Assembly: GCF_030534335.1 (NCBI RefSeq)
Contig: NZ_CP130565.1
Span: 3,183,501-3,247,500 of the forward strand
Direction: 5' to 3'
Origin: Marivirga harenae
GTDB lineage: Bacteria > Bacteroidota > Bacteroidia > Cytophagales > Cyclobacteriaceae
DNA length: 64,000 nucleotides
Both the position numbers and the translations under genes were made by a program. The notes under the pieces are model-generated. The model was not told the DNA's origin. It made no database searches and saw only the letters and a program-made list of their open reading frames with translations. Numbering within the stretch: the first letter of the stretch is position 1; each line of letters starts with the position of its first letter. Shown here in pieces: positions 26,269 to 35,087 of this stretch.

Positions 26269-27285
26269 TTATCTCTTTATAAATTGGCATTCTGAAATTT
26301 CTTCTAATATTTTACTAAAATATTGAGATATTGCTGGTATTTGGTCATTTTCCTTCGTAATGTAATCTGACAGAAATCTGTAATTTTCAATGATGACAGC
26401 CTTATCTTCAGAATAATAAACCCAAGACTCGGTATTCTCAAATGGTTCCTCAGTTGCTTCTAAATCTGCCTTTAAAGATTCTATTAGTTGAGTGGCTTCT
26501 TTGGGTATCCATAGTCTTATTCCAATGTAAATAATATCATCACCATAATACCAACGGAACCCAGTATTAATCCAGAATTTAAAGTTTTCAAATTTCTTTT
26601 CATGTGAAATGCCATACCATGAATCTGGTAATTTTGTTCCTTTTGAAGTTGCCGGAAATGAGCCTAATGAGTTCACATAAGCTGGCTTAATATGTTGTAA
26701 AACTTCATCCATTTTTGAAATGGTTGTAGCAATTGAATTTAGCGTAGCAAGATCAGTATAATTAAAGTTTTTAGTGTCGTCCATATTTTCTTCTTTTAAA
26801 TAGTTTTTAAGCTGTTGTGTAATTTCAGAGTGGTTTTTATTTACTAGTGAATAAATCACATCCCACTTTAATGCTTTAAAATTAATGTTATCTAAAGGCT
26901 TGAAATTTTCATGATTTTCATCAAAGTATTTTGTAATATATACAAGATGTTTATTTAAATTTTTATGGTGCTTGGTAAGAATTTTACAATAATCTGAAAG
27001 TTGATTCTCTCTTTCAGAATGTTCAATTTTACTTTCAATTAAAATAATTGAATTCCTATTCTTAGAATATATTTCTAAGTCAGGAATACCAAGATTTGGG
27101 TAGCTTTGTTGTGTGATAATTTGAGGATCATCTATAAACGGAATATCTAGGTTGTTGAAAAAGGCATGACGGAAATGGGGATCATTTTCGAGACAATATC
27201 CTAAAATCTCCGTCAGAAAATTTTCTCGGTTATTTTTGTTTTCTCTTTGGCGATATGAATATATTCTATTGAAGATTGAGGTCAT
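26269..27285 (-). CDS. PD-(D/E)XK nuclease family protein (PDDEXK_4-like)
   Basis: A 338-aa protein with a PD-(D/E)XK nuclease core in its N-terminal third: an early helix with RENFLTEILGYCLEND, then NLGIPDLEIYSKNRNSIILI, and ESKIE, giving D69, E84 and K86 as the likely metal and catalytic residues. This matches the PDDEXK_4 type often found in phage-defence loci. The rest looks like a substrate or specificity part with no recognised domain. It is 6 bp from the neighbouring gene at 27292, so these two form an operon. Confidence 0.7.
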   Translation of the reverse strand: MTSIFNRIYSYRQRENKNNRENFLTEILGYCLENDPHFRHAFFNNLDIPFIDDPQIITQQSYPNLGIPDLEIYSKNRNSIILIESKIEHSERENQLSDYCKILTKHHKNLNKHLVYITKYFDENHENFKPLDNINFKALKWDVIYSLVNKNHSEITQQLKNYLKEENMDDTKNFNYTDLATLNSIATTISKMDEVLQHIKPAYVNSLGSFPATSKGTKLPDSWYGISHEKKFENFKFWINTGFRWYYGDDIIYIGIRLWIPKEATQLIESLKADLEATEEPFENTESWVYYSEDKAVIIENYRFLSDYITKENDQIPAISQYFSKILEEISECQFIKR

Positions 27286-27291
27286 AAAGCT

Positions 27292-28071
27292 TTAATTATT
27301 TATTGCTTTTGCGGTTGTAATCAAACCCTCTACCTCATCATGAATTTCCAAATCATTATTAGAATTCAAAATATAATATTCTTTAAATCTAATATCCCCA
27401 ATAGGACCATAGGACACTAGACCATTAGAAGTCTTTATTTTTTTAAGTAGTTCAGTATGGTTGCTTCCGTCATTAAAATGGTGTTGCATGAATATTTTAC
27501 CTGATTTAGAATAAATCGTCATTTTACTATTTGTTTGATTTTCATACCAAACACCTATAACCTTATCTGCATTTATTTTTTCAGAAGAAGAAGATAATTG
27601 TTTTTCTTCCTCGGCAGACATTCCAAGAATTGAAGCATTCAAATCTGGAGTGTAATGAGTGATAGCCCATGCGCCCTTGTCTACAACCATACCTGGTAAA
27701 TAGTATTCTATAAAAATTCTTTCGTATGGTTCATTAATTTGATTTTTTAGGTTTTCTGCTAACTCTTTTAATTCGGTAAGGCTTATCTTTTTTGAAAGTC
27801 TGATTGTTAGACTATATTTTAAATTTTTAATCCTATTTGATTCAATTATTTGGTAATTAAGGGCTTGACTTTTTGATTTTTCATTTGGTTTGGAATTGTT
27901 TTTATCAATAGAAGTCGTATTGTTTGATGATTTTGGTTTGTAGGGTTTAGAGCTATATGTTTCTAATCTTGAAAGTCTTGTGGTTTCATTTTTATAGATG
28001 AAAAAAATCAGGACAGATAATACTGCGATAGAACCTGAAATTATAATTATTTGCTTAGACCACTTTGACAT
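27292..28071 (-). CDS. Membrane-anchored protein of unknown function
   Basis: A 259-aa protein with one N-terminal membrane helix (IIIISGSIAVLSVLIFFIY), a low-complexity Ser/Asn/Lys linker (about residues 40-70) and a C-terminal domain of about 180 residues with no motif that I recognise (NLKYSLTIRLSKKISLTELK, GVWYENQTNSKMTIYSKSGK). The linker would place that domain on the outside of the inner membrane. Tight spacing (6 bp) with the PD-(D/E)XK gene suggests cooperation, for example a sensor or anchoring partner, but this is inference. Confidence 0.55.
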   Translation of the reverse strand: MSKWSKQIIIISGSIAVLSVLIFFIYKNETTRLSRLETYSSKPYKPKSSNNTTSIDKNNSKPNEKSKSQALNYQIIESNRIKNLKYSLTIRLSKKISLTELKELAENLKNQINEPYERIFIEYYLPGMVVDKGAWAITHYTPDLNASILGMSAEEEKQLSSSSEKINADKVIGVWYENQTNSKMTIYSKSGKIFMQHHFNDGSNHTELLKKIKTSNGLVSYGPIGDIRFKEYYILNSNNDLEIHDEVEGLITTAKAINN

Positions 28072-28099
28072 ATTTTTCTGATTTAAATTTAGCTCAAAG

Positions 28100-29167
28100 T
28101 CATTTTTTGATTATTTGAAAAGAAATAGATATATCGTTGAAATAAGAATTTAATGTATAAACACCTTGATTCAGTGATTCAATTTTATTAATCGTTTTTC
28201 TTTTACCTTTATTTAGCATTAGTACTTGACCTGTTCCGTCAATAATAGTGAATTTAGACCCTTTAGGGGCTTCGATAGTGAAGTTAGTATTTACAGGGTT
28301 GGGGTAGAATTTAAAATCAGTTTTGATTTCTTCATCTGAGGAAAGAATTTCTTCATCCTCCACATCGTCTGCTTCTTCTCCTCCCCAGATTAGACCTACA
28401 TATTCGGGGTGGTCTATGAAAGGATTGCGGTTTTCTTGGAAGGAATAGATGACATCATTTCTTTCTCTTTCTATTTCATCTACTGGATCTGCTTCGTGCC
28501 ACTCGAGCAAGACTGAAAGTCGAGCGTGGTAGGGTTCATTGCTATCATTGCTTAATAGTTCTTCTCTTAATTCTAAATCGGGTTCACCGCTTTTACCTTC
28601 ATAGCGAGTGGCCATGTAGAAAAGGATTCGAGCTACATCTCCTTTTACTTCGTCCCGTGGTTCCCATATCCATTCGGATGAACTTGTGTAGCTGTCTGTT
28701 TCTCCTTGGTATTGACCTGATTCATCTATGTATTGAACTGTGGCTTCATCAAAATTGCGGTTGTTACGGGCTGAGTTGGTAGAGATATCTGCAGCTCGTA
28801 GGTTATGAACGTCAGTTCCTGGACCTCTATTTGTACCTAAACTTCCACGGCTTTTAGCCCAGACGTGTTCCCTGTTCCAGCCGTTACCATTATCGTACTC
28901 TTCAGAGGCATCCATTTTGAAACCTGAATAGAAGCCAATTACATAGCTTCCCTCTTCCGGATCTTTATCTGTTTGCTTGAGGATGTCCCATGTATCGGTA
29001 TTGGAGCTTGTATAGGTGTAAACCACATGGTCGTTAATGATTTCATGAAGCTCTGCTTTTAAGTCTTCACCATCGAGACCAGCTGTAGTTTCATAATAGC
29101 CTTCGGGAATTTGAGCTGAAAGCGAAAATACTAGTAATGATAAAAATAAGGTTAGTTGAGTTTTCAT
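28100..29167 (-). CDS. Secreted endonuclease I with type IX secretion tail
   Basis: A 355-aa secreted nuclease. A signal peptide (MKTQLTLFLSLLVFSLSAQ) precedes an Endonuclease_1 (EndA/NucM) domain with the His-Me catalytic region WNREHVWAKSRG and the VHNLRAAD motif. The C-terminal 75 residues are a Por-type sorting domain (FYPNPVNTNFTIEAPKGSKF, then GVYTLNSYF), so the T9SS would export it. Family members degrade DNA or RNA outside the cell. It is the only obviously secreted nuclease in the element and may serve nutrition or competition more than intracellular defence. It is 29 bp from the next gene on the same strand. Confidence 0.9.
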   Translation of the reverse strand: MKTQLTLFLSLLVFSLSAQIPEGYYETTAGLDGEDLKAELHEIINDHVVYTYTSSNTDTWDILKQTDKDPEEGSYVIGFYSGFKMDASEEYDNGNGWNREHVWAKSRGSLGTNRGPGTDVHNLRAADISTNSARNNRNFDEATVQYIDESGQYQGETDSYTSSSEWIWEPRDEVKGDVARILFYMATRYEGKSGEPDLELREELLSNDSNEPYHARLSVLLEWHEADPVDEIERERNDVIYSFQENRNPFIDHPEYVGLIWGGEEADDVEDEEILSSDEEIKTDFKFYPNPVNTNFTIEAPKGSKFTIIDGTGQVLMLNKGKRKTINKIESLNQGVYTLNSYFNDISISFQIIKK

Positions 29168-29347
29168 GTTGGTTGAATTTTAGTTGAGGTATAATTTTAT
29201 GTCGTTTAATTCTAGGTTTATTTTATATATGAAAATTGATTGAGTGGGTATCCTCTGATATTTCATTCTTTTATTTTAAAATATAGTGATGAAGTTAGGT
29301 AATTTAAATTAATATCAAAAGTAAGATTTTGATTTCCATTCCTTACA

Positions 29348-29387
29348 AATACTAATTAATTTAGTATTCACTAAATTAATTAGTATT
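29348..29387. promoter_or_regulatory. Perfect 17-bp inverted repeat ending at a start codon
   Basis: Arms AATACTAATTAATTTAG (29348-29364) and its exact complement (29371-29387) flank a 6-nt loop, TATTCA, and the last base touches the ATG at 29388. It would be a strong repressor operator or an mRNA hairpin that occludes the start. The size and perfection are unusual. Confidence 0.65.
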
Positions 29388-29744
29388 ATGAGAAGTTTAG
29401 GAAGTTTACTTAGAGGAGGGTACGTACCCAATAGAGAGCAAGTGTTTTATCAGGCCTATTCAGAAGTACCAAGCTTGAAGTTTGTGGATATTGAAAAGCG
29501 CAAGCGCAGACCAGCGGATTATATATTTAAACCTCAAGAGCATGATGATTTGGATAAGTATTATTTGTGGCCATACTTTCCTGGAAAAAGAATTGAGGCG
29601 GTGATATTGACTAAACCCATACCATTTTTCCCGCAAGGGAAAAAGCTTCAGCTAATAGATGGAGCTTTGCGGTATAAGGATTTGATCATATATGATGAGG
29701 AAATGATTTATATGTTCCCTACTTTTTTTAAGCCTGTTTATTAG
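29388..29744 (+). CDS. Small protein of unknown function, 118 aa
   Basis: A 118-aa protein, unrelated to anything that I can name. It begins MRSLGSLLRGGYVPNREQVF and has a basic mid region (IEKRKRRPADYIFKPQEHDD) and a strand-rich C terminus (VILTKPIPFFPQGKKLQLID). No signal peptide or membrane helix. It is one of the few plus-strand genes in the cargo, and its start codon directly follows a perfect 40-bp palindrome, so it is probably tightly controlled. Confidence 0.6.
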   Translation: MRSLGSLLRGGYVPNREQVFYQAYSEVPSLKFVDIEKRKRRPADYIFKPQEHDDLDKYYLWPYFPGKRIEAVILTKPIPFFPQGKKLQLIDGALRYKDLIIYDEEMIYMFPTFFKPVY

Positions 29745-29789
29745 ATAACTTAAATCTTATTGCTCGAAATTATTACTACAAATCTTAAA

Positions 29790-30290
29790 CTATTTCGATT
29801 CTTTGTTTAACCCTAAAAGTTTGGATATTTTAAGTCTGAAAGCTGTAGAATAAAGAACTTGGCCAATAGTACCAAAGTGGAGAAATGTATAAATTGAAAG
29901 AGCTAATAATATAAATTGAATAATTATTAACCCCGTACTCAATAAAATTGAGGTCTCAATAATGGCAAGGACAGTAATTGAAGGAACAAGTCCAAAGACT
30001 AATATTAAGGCAGCAATTAGCCCAAATGCTTGATAATTGAAAGAGTGTTCTTGAGATGCAACCCCCATAATAATCTTCACAAGTGATTGCCCAAAAAGTA
30101 ACGCTGCAGCTAAAGACCAATTTGAAGTATGAATTAAATTCTCCCAACTATTATTTGTCAGATTGATTATTATTATAACTATAAAGGGAAGAAAAATAAA
30201 ACAAAGCTCTGCTATTAAAGCTACTATTTCTTTTCTGAAATCCTCTTTAAATACTTTATTTTCTTCTTTTTGATTGTTTCCTGAAGTCAT
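29790..30290 (-). CDS. Small four-helix membrane protein
   Basis: A 166-aa membrane protein with about four helices (EIVALIAELCFIFLPFIVII, WSLAAALLFGQSLVKIIMGV, FGLIAALILVFGLVPSITVL and the following SILLSTGLIIIQFILLALSI), a charged N terminus (KEENKVFKEDFRKE) and a basic C terminus (LKISKLLGLNKESK). I cannot assign a family. It lies 151 bp downstream of the DUF2075 helicase gene on the same strand; linkage to the defence operon is possible but the gap and loose fit make it uncertain. Confidence 0.6.
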   Translation of the reverse strand: MTSGNNQKEENKVFKEDFRKEIVALIAELCFIFLPFIVIIIINLTNNSWENLIHTSNWSLAAALLFGQSLVKIIMGVASQEHSFNYQAFGLIAALILVFGLVPSITVLAIIETSILLSTGLIIIQFILLALSIYTFLHFGTIGQVLYSTAFRLKISKLLGLNKESK

Positions 30291-30440
30291 TTTAGCTTAA
30301 AAAGCAAGTTTAAAATTTAGATAATGGCACTTAAACATATAATTCAAAAATATGCATTTTTAAATTAGTTATTATACTAACTATAAGAAGGTTATTTTTT
30401 AAGAAATTAATCGAACCAATACCCATAATAGATATTTTAC

Positions 30441-32294
30441 CTACATAAGATTTTTAAAATAATCTGAGGTTTCTTTATCTGTACAATAAATGTAACATCC
30501 TTTCATACCCCTGGTCATTAAAGTTCTATAGGTATTTTTGATTATGGCTTTAATTAGAGGTTTCCAATATTCAGGGTCTTGTTTAATTCCTTTCTTCCAG
30601 CCAAACACGGTTCTATCACCAGAATCACGTGCTGAAGGGTCAACTTTAACTTCACCATCTCTAATTACAAAGTCATCTCCAATTATTACTCCTACATAAT
30701 CTACCTCAAGACCTTGGGCAGTATGGATACACCCTATTTCGGTGACTGAGTTGGGATCAATAATCCATTTTCCTCCGTAGTCTGTCATATTCCACCTCAT
30801 ATTGAAGCCAAATTCATCTTCTTTAAAATCAAAAGCAGTGGGGTCTTTTTTACTAGCCCATGGCCAGCAATAACCAGATACCATTCTTGCACGATTATTA
30901 ATTTTGTTCTTTTCAAAAATTGCATCACGTAACTCCACTGGGTCATCAAATACTTTAAAATCAAATTCATAATCCAAGGACTTTAAATCGAAATTTGCAG
31001 TTTCTCTTATTTGCAGAACATTATCAACCCAAGCAAGGTATCCGTCTGAGCCATTACACCTAAATTGGGATTCGAGTTTAAGTTTATGAACATTGATTCC
31101 CAACTCTTTACAAAACTGTTCGATTACATAGGATTCACCATAATCATCTACGCTAACTTTTTGATCCTCATCGATAAAAAATACACTTGAAAGGGAAGAA
31201 TTCAGAATTTCCTTAATTTGATTTTCACCTCTTTTTAAAAAGCCAGTTTTCTCTGTTAACCTATGTGCTTCATCAACAATTAATGTATTAATTATATTTT
31301 TAGGAGCATTAATAAAAGTCCCAGAGCCAACAAATAAGGATTTTAATTCAGCTTTAGTTTTATCTCCACTAAGTTTATCAAAATACACATCACGTGGAGC
31401 TGAAGTTTTAGTAACATATTGGCTCATTTTACCTTTTCGGTTTAATTCCACCAAAAGATTGATTGCTACTACTGATTTCCCAGTTCCTGGACCACCTTCT
31501 ACAATTAGTACATTTTTGTTTTCCTCATGAGATTGGGTCGCTAATTGAAGCGCGGTTTCGTATACAACCTTTTGATCATCAATCATGATGAATTCCTTGT
31601 TGCCCTTAATCATATTTCTTAATGCATCTGCTAGACTTTTCGTGGGTCTGATTTTACCATTATCAATGCGGAACATAATATTGGTAGAATCGCCTTGTTT
31701 GATGTATTTTTTTATGAATTCCCTTAGCTTGATAGCATCAGGCTTTAAAAATGCAGGTGCTTTCTTCAGATAATAACTATAGAAATCATTAGTGATAACA
31801 TCATCAGAAGCATAATTATGTAAAAATGCACATGGGTATAAGTTAATCGATTCTTCCTCCACGGTAGCATTAAAGGAATGGAGAAGGGCTGCATAAGACC
31901 ATGCCTGATAAGATGGATGGCTAGTTTCTGTTTCTCCGAATTGAAAACGGGTTTTTACAATTCCATCTTTAGAGGTTAATTCTGCAGTTTGCCATTGCTT
32001 GAGTTCTATAATGATTACATTCTCCTGATCACCATCATTACCTGTGATAATAAAATCGACCCTCTTGGATGTTTGTGGTAAATGATATTCCACTGAGATA
32101 CCGCAGTCTTCTGGAATATCCCTATCCATTAATACTCTTTCCATAAAACTCAATGAATTTTGAAAAGATGATATTTCGTTTGGAGCTACTCTATGACCTG
32201 TTTTTTCTAGAATGTGGGTTGAAATTATATTTCCAATATCATTTGAAAGAATATCATTACTAAAGTCTTCTTTGGTTTTATTATAGACAATCAT
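30441..32294 (-). CDS. Nuclease-like N terminus plus DUF2075 helicase
   Basis: A 617-aa protein. Residues about 60-135 resemble a PD-(D/E)XK nuclease (KRVDFIITG, then VIIIELKQW; D80, E97, K99). The rest is a DUF2075 (schlafen-like) superfamily 1 helicase with Walker A GGPGTGKS (267-274), DEAH (341-344), a helicase motif in LKLESQFRCNGSDGY and the end motif RTLMTRGMKGCYIYCTD. These proteins are thought to act on nucleic acids in phage defence and stress responses. It overlaps the MazG gene by 4 nt (ATGA) and belongs to a three-gene operon with it and the TPR-HExxH gene. Size is normal for a DUF2075 protein with this N-terminal extension. Confidence 0.82.
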   Translation of the reverse strand: MIVYNKTKEDFSNDILSNDIGNIISTHILEKTGHRVAPNEISSFQNSLSFMERVLMDRDIPEDCGISVEYHLPQTSKRVDFIITGNDGDQENVIIIELKQWQTAELTSKDGIVKTRFQFGETETSHPSYQAWSYAALLHSFNATVEEESINLYPCAFLHNYASDDVITNDFYSYYLKKAPAFLKPDAIKLREFIKKYIKQGDSTNIMFRIDNGKIRPTKSLADALRNMIKGNKEFIMIDDQKVVYETALQLATQSHEENKNVLIVEGGPGTGKSVVAINLLVELNRKGKMSQYVTKTSAPRDVYFDKLSGDKTKAELKSLFVGSGTFINAPKNIINTLIVDEAHRLTEKTGFLKRGENQIKEILNSSLSSVFFIDEDQKVSVDDYGESYVIEQFCKELGINVHKLKLESQFRCNGSDGYLAWVDNVLQIRETANFDLKSLDYEFDFKVFDDPVELRDAIFEKNKINNRARMVSGYCWPWASKKDPTAFDFKEDEFGFNMRWNMTDYGGKWIIDPNSVTEIGCIHTAQGLEVDYVGVIIGDDFVIRDGEVKVDPSARDSGDRTVFGWKKGIKQDPEYWKPLIKAIIKNTYRTLMTRGMKGCYIYCTDKETSDYFKNLM

Positions 32295-32905
32295 AAATCT
32301 TTATATTTTTTTGCAGAGCCTTTTGATTTGGCCACAGGGTATTTTTCTGTATTTGAGATGGTTTTGGATACGATGGCATCCAATAAATCTATTTTGTAGT
32401 TATCTGCTAAATATATGCAATAAGTTATAATATCCGCTAATTCGTCTTTTACTTTTTCCTCATTCACCCTTTCCGCTCGATCCCAAAGGAATAGATCTGC
32501 CAATTCGCCCGCTTCGGAATTGATGGCCAGGGACAGGTCTTTGGAAGTGTGGAACTTCTTCCAGTCTCTTTCTTCCCTGAAGCTATTAAGGAAAGCCAAA
32601 ATATTATCTAAAGGTTTATTATCAAGTGGTTGATGGTAGGCTAAAAGTATTTGATTTTTTGCAGTGATGTTTTTGTGAAAGGTTAAATTTGCAAAATCGA
32701 TAGATTTTTCTTCCTTAAAGTCCTCCAATTGAAGTTCATAGTTAAAGCCATGTTGAGCTAAATAGATGTTGGTTTTCTCGATGGCCAATTCAAAGCTTTC
32801 AGCTGTAAGGCTGACTTTGAAGACTGGACCTTCTGACCAACCCCCATAGAGTTCAGCCAAAGATTCAGTGTTAGGAAAGCATTTGGAAAGAGGAGGTAGT
32901 TTCAT
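32291..32905 (-). CDS. MazG-like nucleotide pyrophosphohydrolase with N-terminal extension
   Basis: A 204-aa protein. Residues about 118-195 form a MazG-type all-helical pyrophosphohydrolase with the metal-binding pairs E131-x2-E134 (NSEAGELADLFLW) and E155-x2-D158 (KDELADIITYCIYLAD). The first 110 residues are an extension with alpha/beta pattern and no recognised domain (GGWSEGPVFKVSLTAESFEL). MazG-family enzymes split (d)NTPs or ppGpp-type nucleotides; in defence contexts such enzymes can deplete or sense nucleotides. It sits between the TPR-HExxH protein (2-bp gap) and the nuclease/DUF2075 helicase (4-nt overlap), so all three are translated together. Confidence 0.85.
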   Translation of the reverse strand: MKLPPLSKCFPNTESLAELYGGWSEGPVFKVSLTAESFELAIEKTNIYLAQHGFNYELQLEDFKEEKSIDFANLTFHKNITAKNQILLAYHQPLDNKPLDNILAFLNSFREERDWKKFHTSKDLSLAINSEAGELADLFLWDRAERVNEEKVKDELADIITYCIYLADNYKIDLLDAIVSKTISNTEKYPVAKSKGSAKKYKDL

Positions 32906-32907
32906 GA

Positions 32908-34884
32908 TTAATTTTCGTTTAGTAGTTTTGCCAGTCGGAATTCTTCATCGAATGGCATTTGGAGTTGCGAAAGCATTTCAGGAACTGCAAGAGCCCAACT
33001 TGTATAATAATATGCTAAAAGGTGATAACCTGAAAAGGATTTGCCCGGAATGGAGCCTACCTTATAATAACGTGATGGGTTGATTCCAGTTATACCAATA
33101 TGAGCAATTTCAAAAGCTATTTTTTTAATGTCTGCCTTGTTCATATTGGAGAAGTATTTTAAAGCCTCCACCATGTACATGGCCACCGCCATGTTTACAT
33201 CGCCTTTGGAATGGGTTTCTATGAAAGTTTTCATCTCTGCTTCATTATCAGGATTCTCTTGATCTAATCCGTAAGGATCTTTCTCAATTGATTCTAATAC
33301 ATCTTCCGGAGAATTTACTTTTGCTGATTGAGATTTGTAAACTTCCTTTTCATCTTTTAATTCAAAGTAAGTGTCAATTTCTAGATCTTCCGCCCAATGC
33401 TGAATGATTTCATATTCTTCCCCTGGTTGTTTGTCTTGCCTGTATTCACTGAACTCTTCAAAAAATTCTTCGGCTTGCTTTTTTTCCAAAGGCGTAGCCT
33501 TGAACTGTTGAATTAAATCTACCGCAAATAGGTCTTTAAAATGAAAGGCATTGACCAAGTTTAAAATTTTGGAAACGGAAACCACTTTTGCAGGGGTTAG
33601 ATTGACAATATCTTTTGATGTAGTGGCTTTGATTCCATCCTTAACAATATTGAATATTGAAAGGAATTGGGTTGGTCTTAAGGTTTCATGTTTTTTATAA
33701 AGTAAATCTTCTATGAAGATATCAATTGGTGTATTATAAATTTGACCATTAATGCCATCAAAAAGTGAGTTGATTAGGTTGTCAGCCTTATTGGGTTCAA
33801 TTCCATTTTTGATTAGTTTGACCTTGTATTTTTGAAGTGGCTTTTCAAAGTTGCTCTTGTGGTGGTTTGATGAAGTGAAAAGGAAGTTCTCTCCATTATC
33901 CCGAGCATCCAAGATGAATTCTAAATGCACGAGTTCATGCATTATTAAATGCTCAACATTGGAATGCTTTGGGTTGAACTTAACTAGGTGATAACCTCTT
34001 TTGTATTTCTCATTGATTTCCAGCTTGGCAGCTGTTTGGATAGAAGGGTCAGGCTCAATGGTGATTTCAACTCCTGATCTTTCCTGTAACTCTAATTTGT
34101 AAGACTCAACTGTTTCGAATTCATCCCTTTCTTCACGAATGGCTGTGGCAGAATCTAAAGCTAATTGAAGCGAGCTTGTATAAATCTCATCTCGCTGATT
34201 ATTCTTTTTAGCAGCTGTTATTGCTAAATCAAAAGATTTTGAATGTTGCTTGAGTGCTGAATGACATCTGCCCAGTGCATAGTAAGGGTTAGGGAATTCA
34301 GGTTGGATTTCTATTGATTTTTGAAAGTATTTTTGAGCTTCTAAGAATCTGCCTTGGTTCATAAGGACTGCACCAATATTATTAAGGGTGATGTTTTCCT
34401 CTGGATTGGTTTCAAGAATTTGGTCATAGTATTTCAGGGCTGCATCAATGTCATTTTTTTCTTTGACTAAAATATTGCCCATCATGAGTAATGCCCATTC
34501 ATTATTTGGATCCCATTTTAAAGCATCAATCAGTTCGTTTTGTGCTTCTTCTTGATCGCCCAATTCAGAAAGGATTTGACCATATACTCTATGGAATTCT
34601 GAAACTTGAGGGGATGCTTTTATAATGGATTGCATTAGTGGTTTTGCTGCTTCAAATTGACGGCTATTGCATAAATTCAATACCTTTTGAAACTCCTGAT
34701 TAGTCTGATTAGATGCTTTTTCATGTAGCTCTATTTTGAGTAGGCCTTCAGAAATTGAAACCGTTGGTTCCATGCCTTGGAAGGAATAAAATTGCTTGGC
34801 AGCATCAATAAGCTTTCCTTCATCTTCAGACTGGATATTGAATAATGAAAATATGAAGTTGTCAATTTTATGATAAATAATCAT
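32908..34884 (-). CDS. TPR-repeat protein with HExxH metallopeptidase-like motif
   Basis: A 658-aa protein and first gene of the three-gene operon. Residues about 60-225 are tetratricopeptide repeats (GDQEEAQNELIDALKWDPNN, NQGRFLEAQKYFQKSIEIQP, and neighbours). At 316-320 there is an HELVH zinc-binding motif in a hydrophobic helix (EHLIMHELVHLEFILDARDN), typical of gluzincin-type metallopeptidases. The C-terminal 300 residues are helical with no known domain. The TPR part probably binds another protein and the peptidase may cleave a target or a partner when triggered. There is no signal peptide, so it acts in the cytoplasm. The gap to the MazG gene is 2 bp. Confidence 0.75.
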   Translation of the reverse strand: MIIYHKIDNFIFSLFNIQSEDEGKLIDAAKQFYSFQGMEPTVSISEGLLKIELHEKASNQTNQEFQKVLNLCNSRQFEAAKPLMQSIIKASPQVSEFHRVYGQILSELGDQEEAQNELIDALKWDPNNEWALLMMGNILVKEKNDIDAALKYYDQILETNPEENITLNNIGAVLMNQGRFLEAQKYFQKSIEIQPEFPNPYYALGRCHSALKQHSKSFDLAITAAKKNNQRDEIYTSSLQLALDSATAIREERDEFETVESYKLELQERSGVEITIEPDPSIQTAAKLEINEKYKRGYHLVKFNPKHSNVEHLIMHELVHLEFILDARDNGENFLFTSSNHHKSNFEKPLQKYKVKLIKNGIEPNKADNLINSLFDGINGQIYNTPIDIFIEDLLYKKHETLRPTQFLSIFNIVKDGIKATTSKDIVNLTPAKVVSVSKILNLVNAFHFKDLFAVDLIQQFKATPLEKKQAEEFFEEFSEYRQDKQPGEEYEIIQHWAEDLEIDTYFELKDEKEVYKSQSAKVNSPEDVLESIEKDPYGLDQENPDNEAEMKTFIETHSKGDVNMAVAMYMVEALKYFSNMNKADIKKIAFEIAHIGITGINPSRYYKVGSIPGKSFSGYHLLAYYYTSWALAVPEMLSQLQMPFDEEFRLAKLLNEN

Positions 34885-35010
34885 TAAGGGCTAAATTTTA
34901 TTAAAATGTATGGACAAAAATAGATTTAATAAAAAGGAATGGCAAAAAGTAACAATAAAAGAATGCTAGACTTTAAAATATGATAAAAGATAAAGGTTTT
35001 TAATTTACAG

Positions 35011-35032
35011 AAATACCTATTGTTAGGTATTT
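35011..35032. promoter_or_regulatory. Inverted repeat upstream of the 318-aa gene
   Basis: A perfect 9-bp inverted repeat, AAATACCTA / TAGGTATTT, with a 4-nt loop, 56 bp before ATG 35088. It is a likely operator in the divergent spacer between the TPR gene and the 318-aa gene. Confidence 0.45.
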
Positions 35033-35087
35033 CATAATAGTAATTAAGATTTTAGCTTTAAATAATTTTAATCCAAACCAAAGAGAT

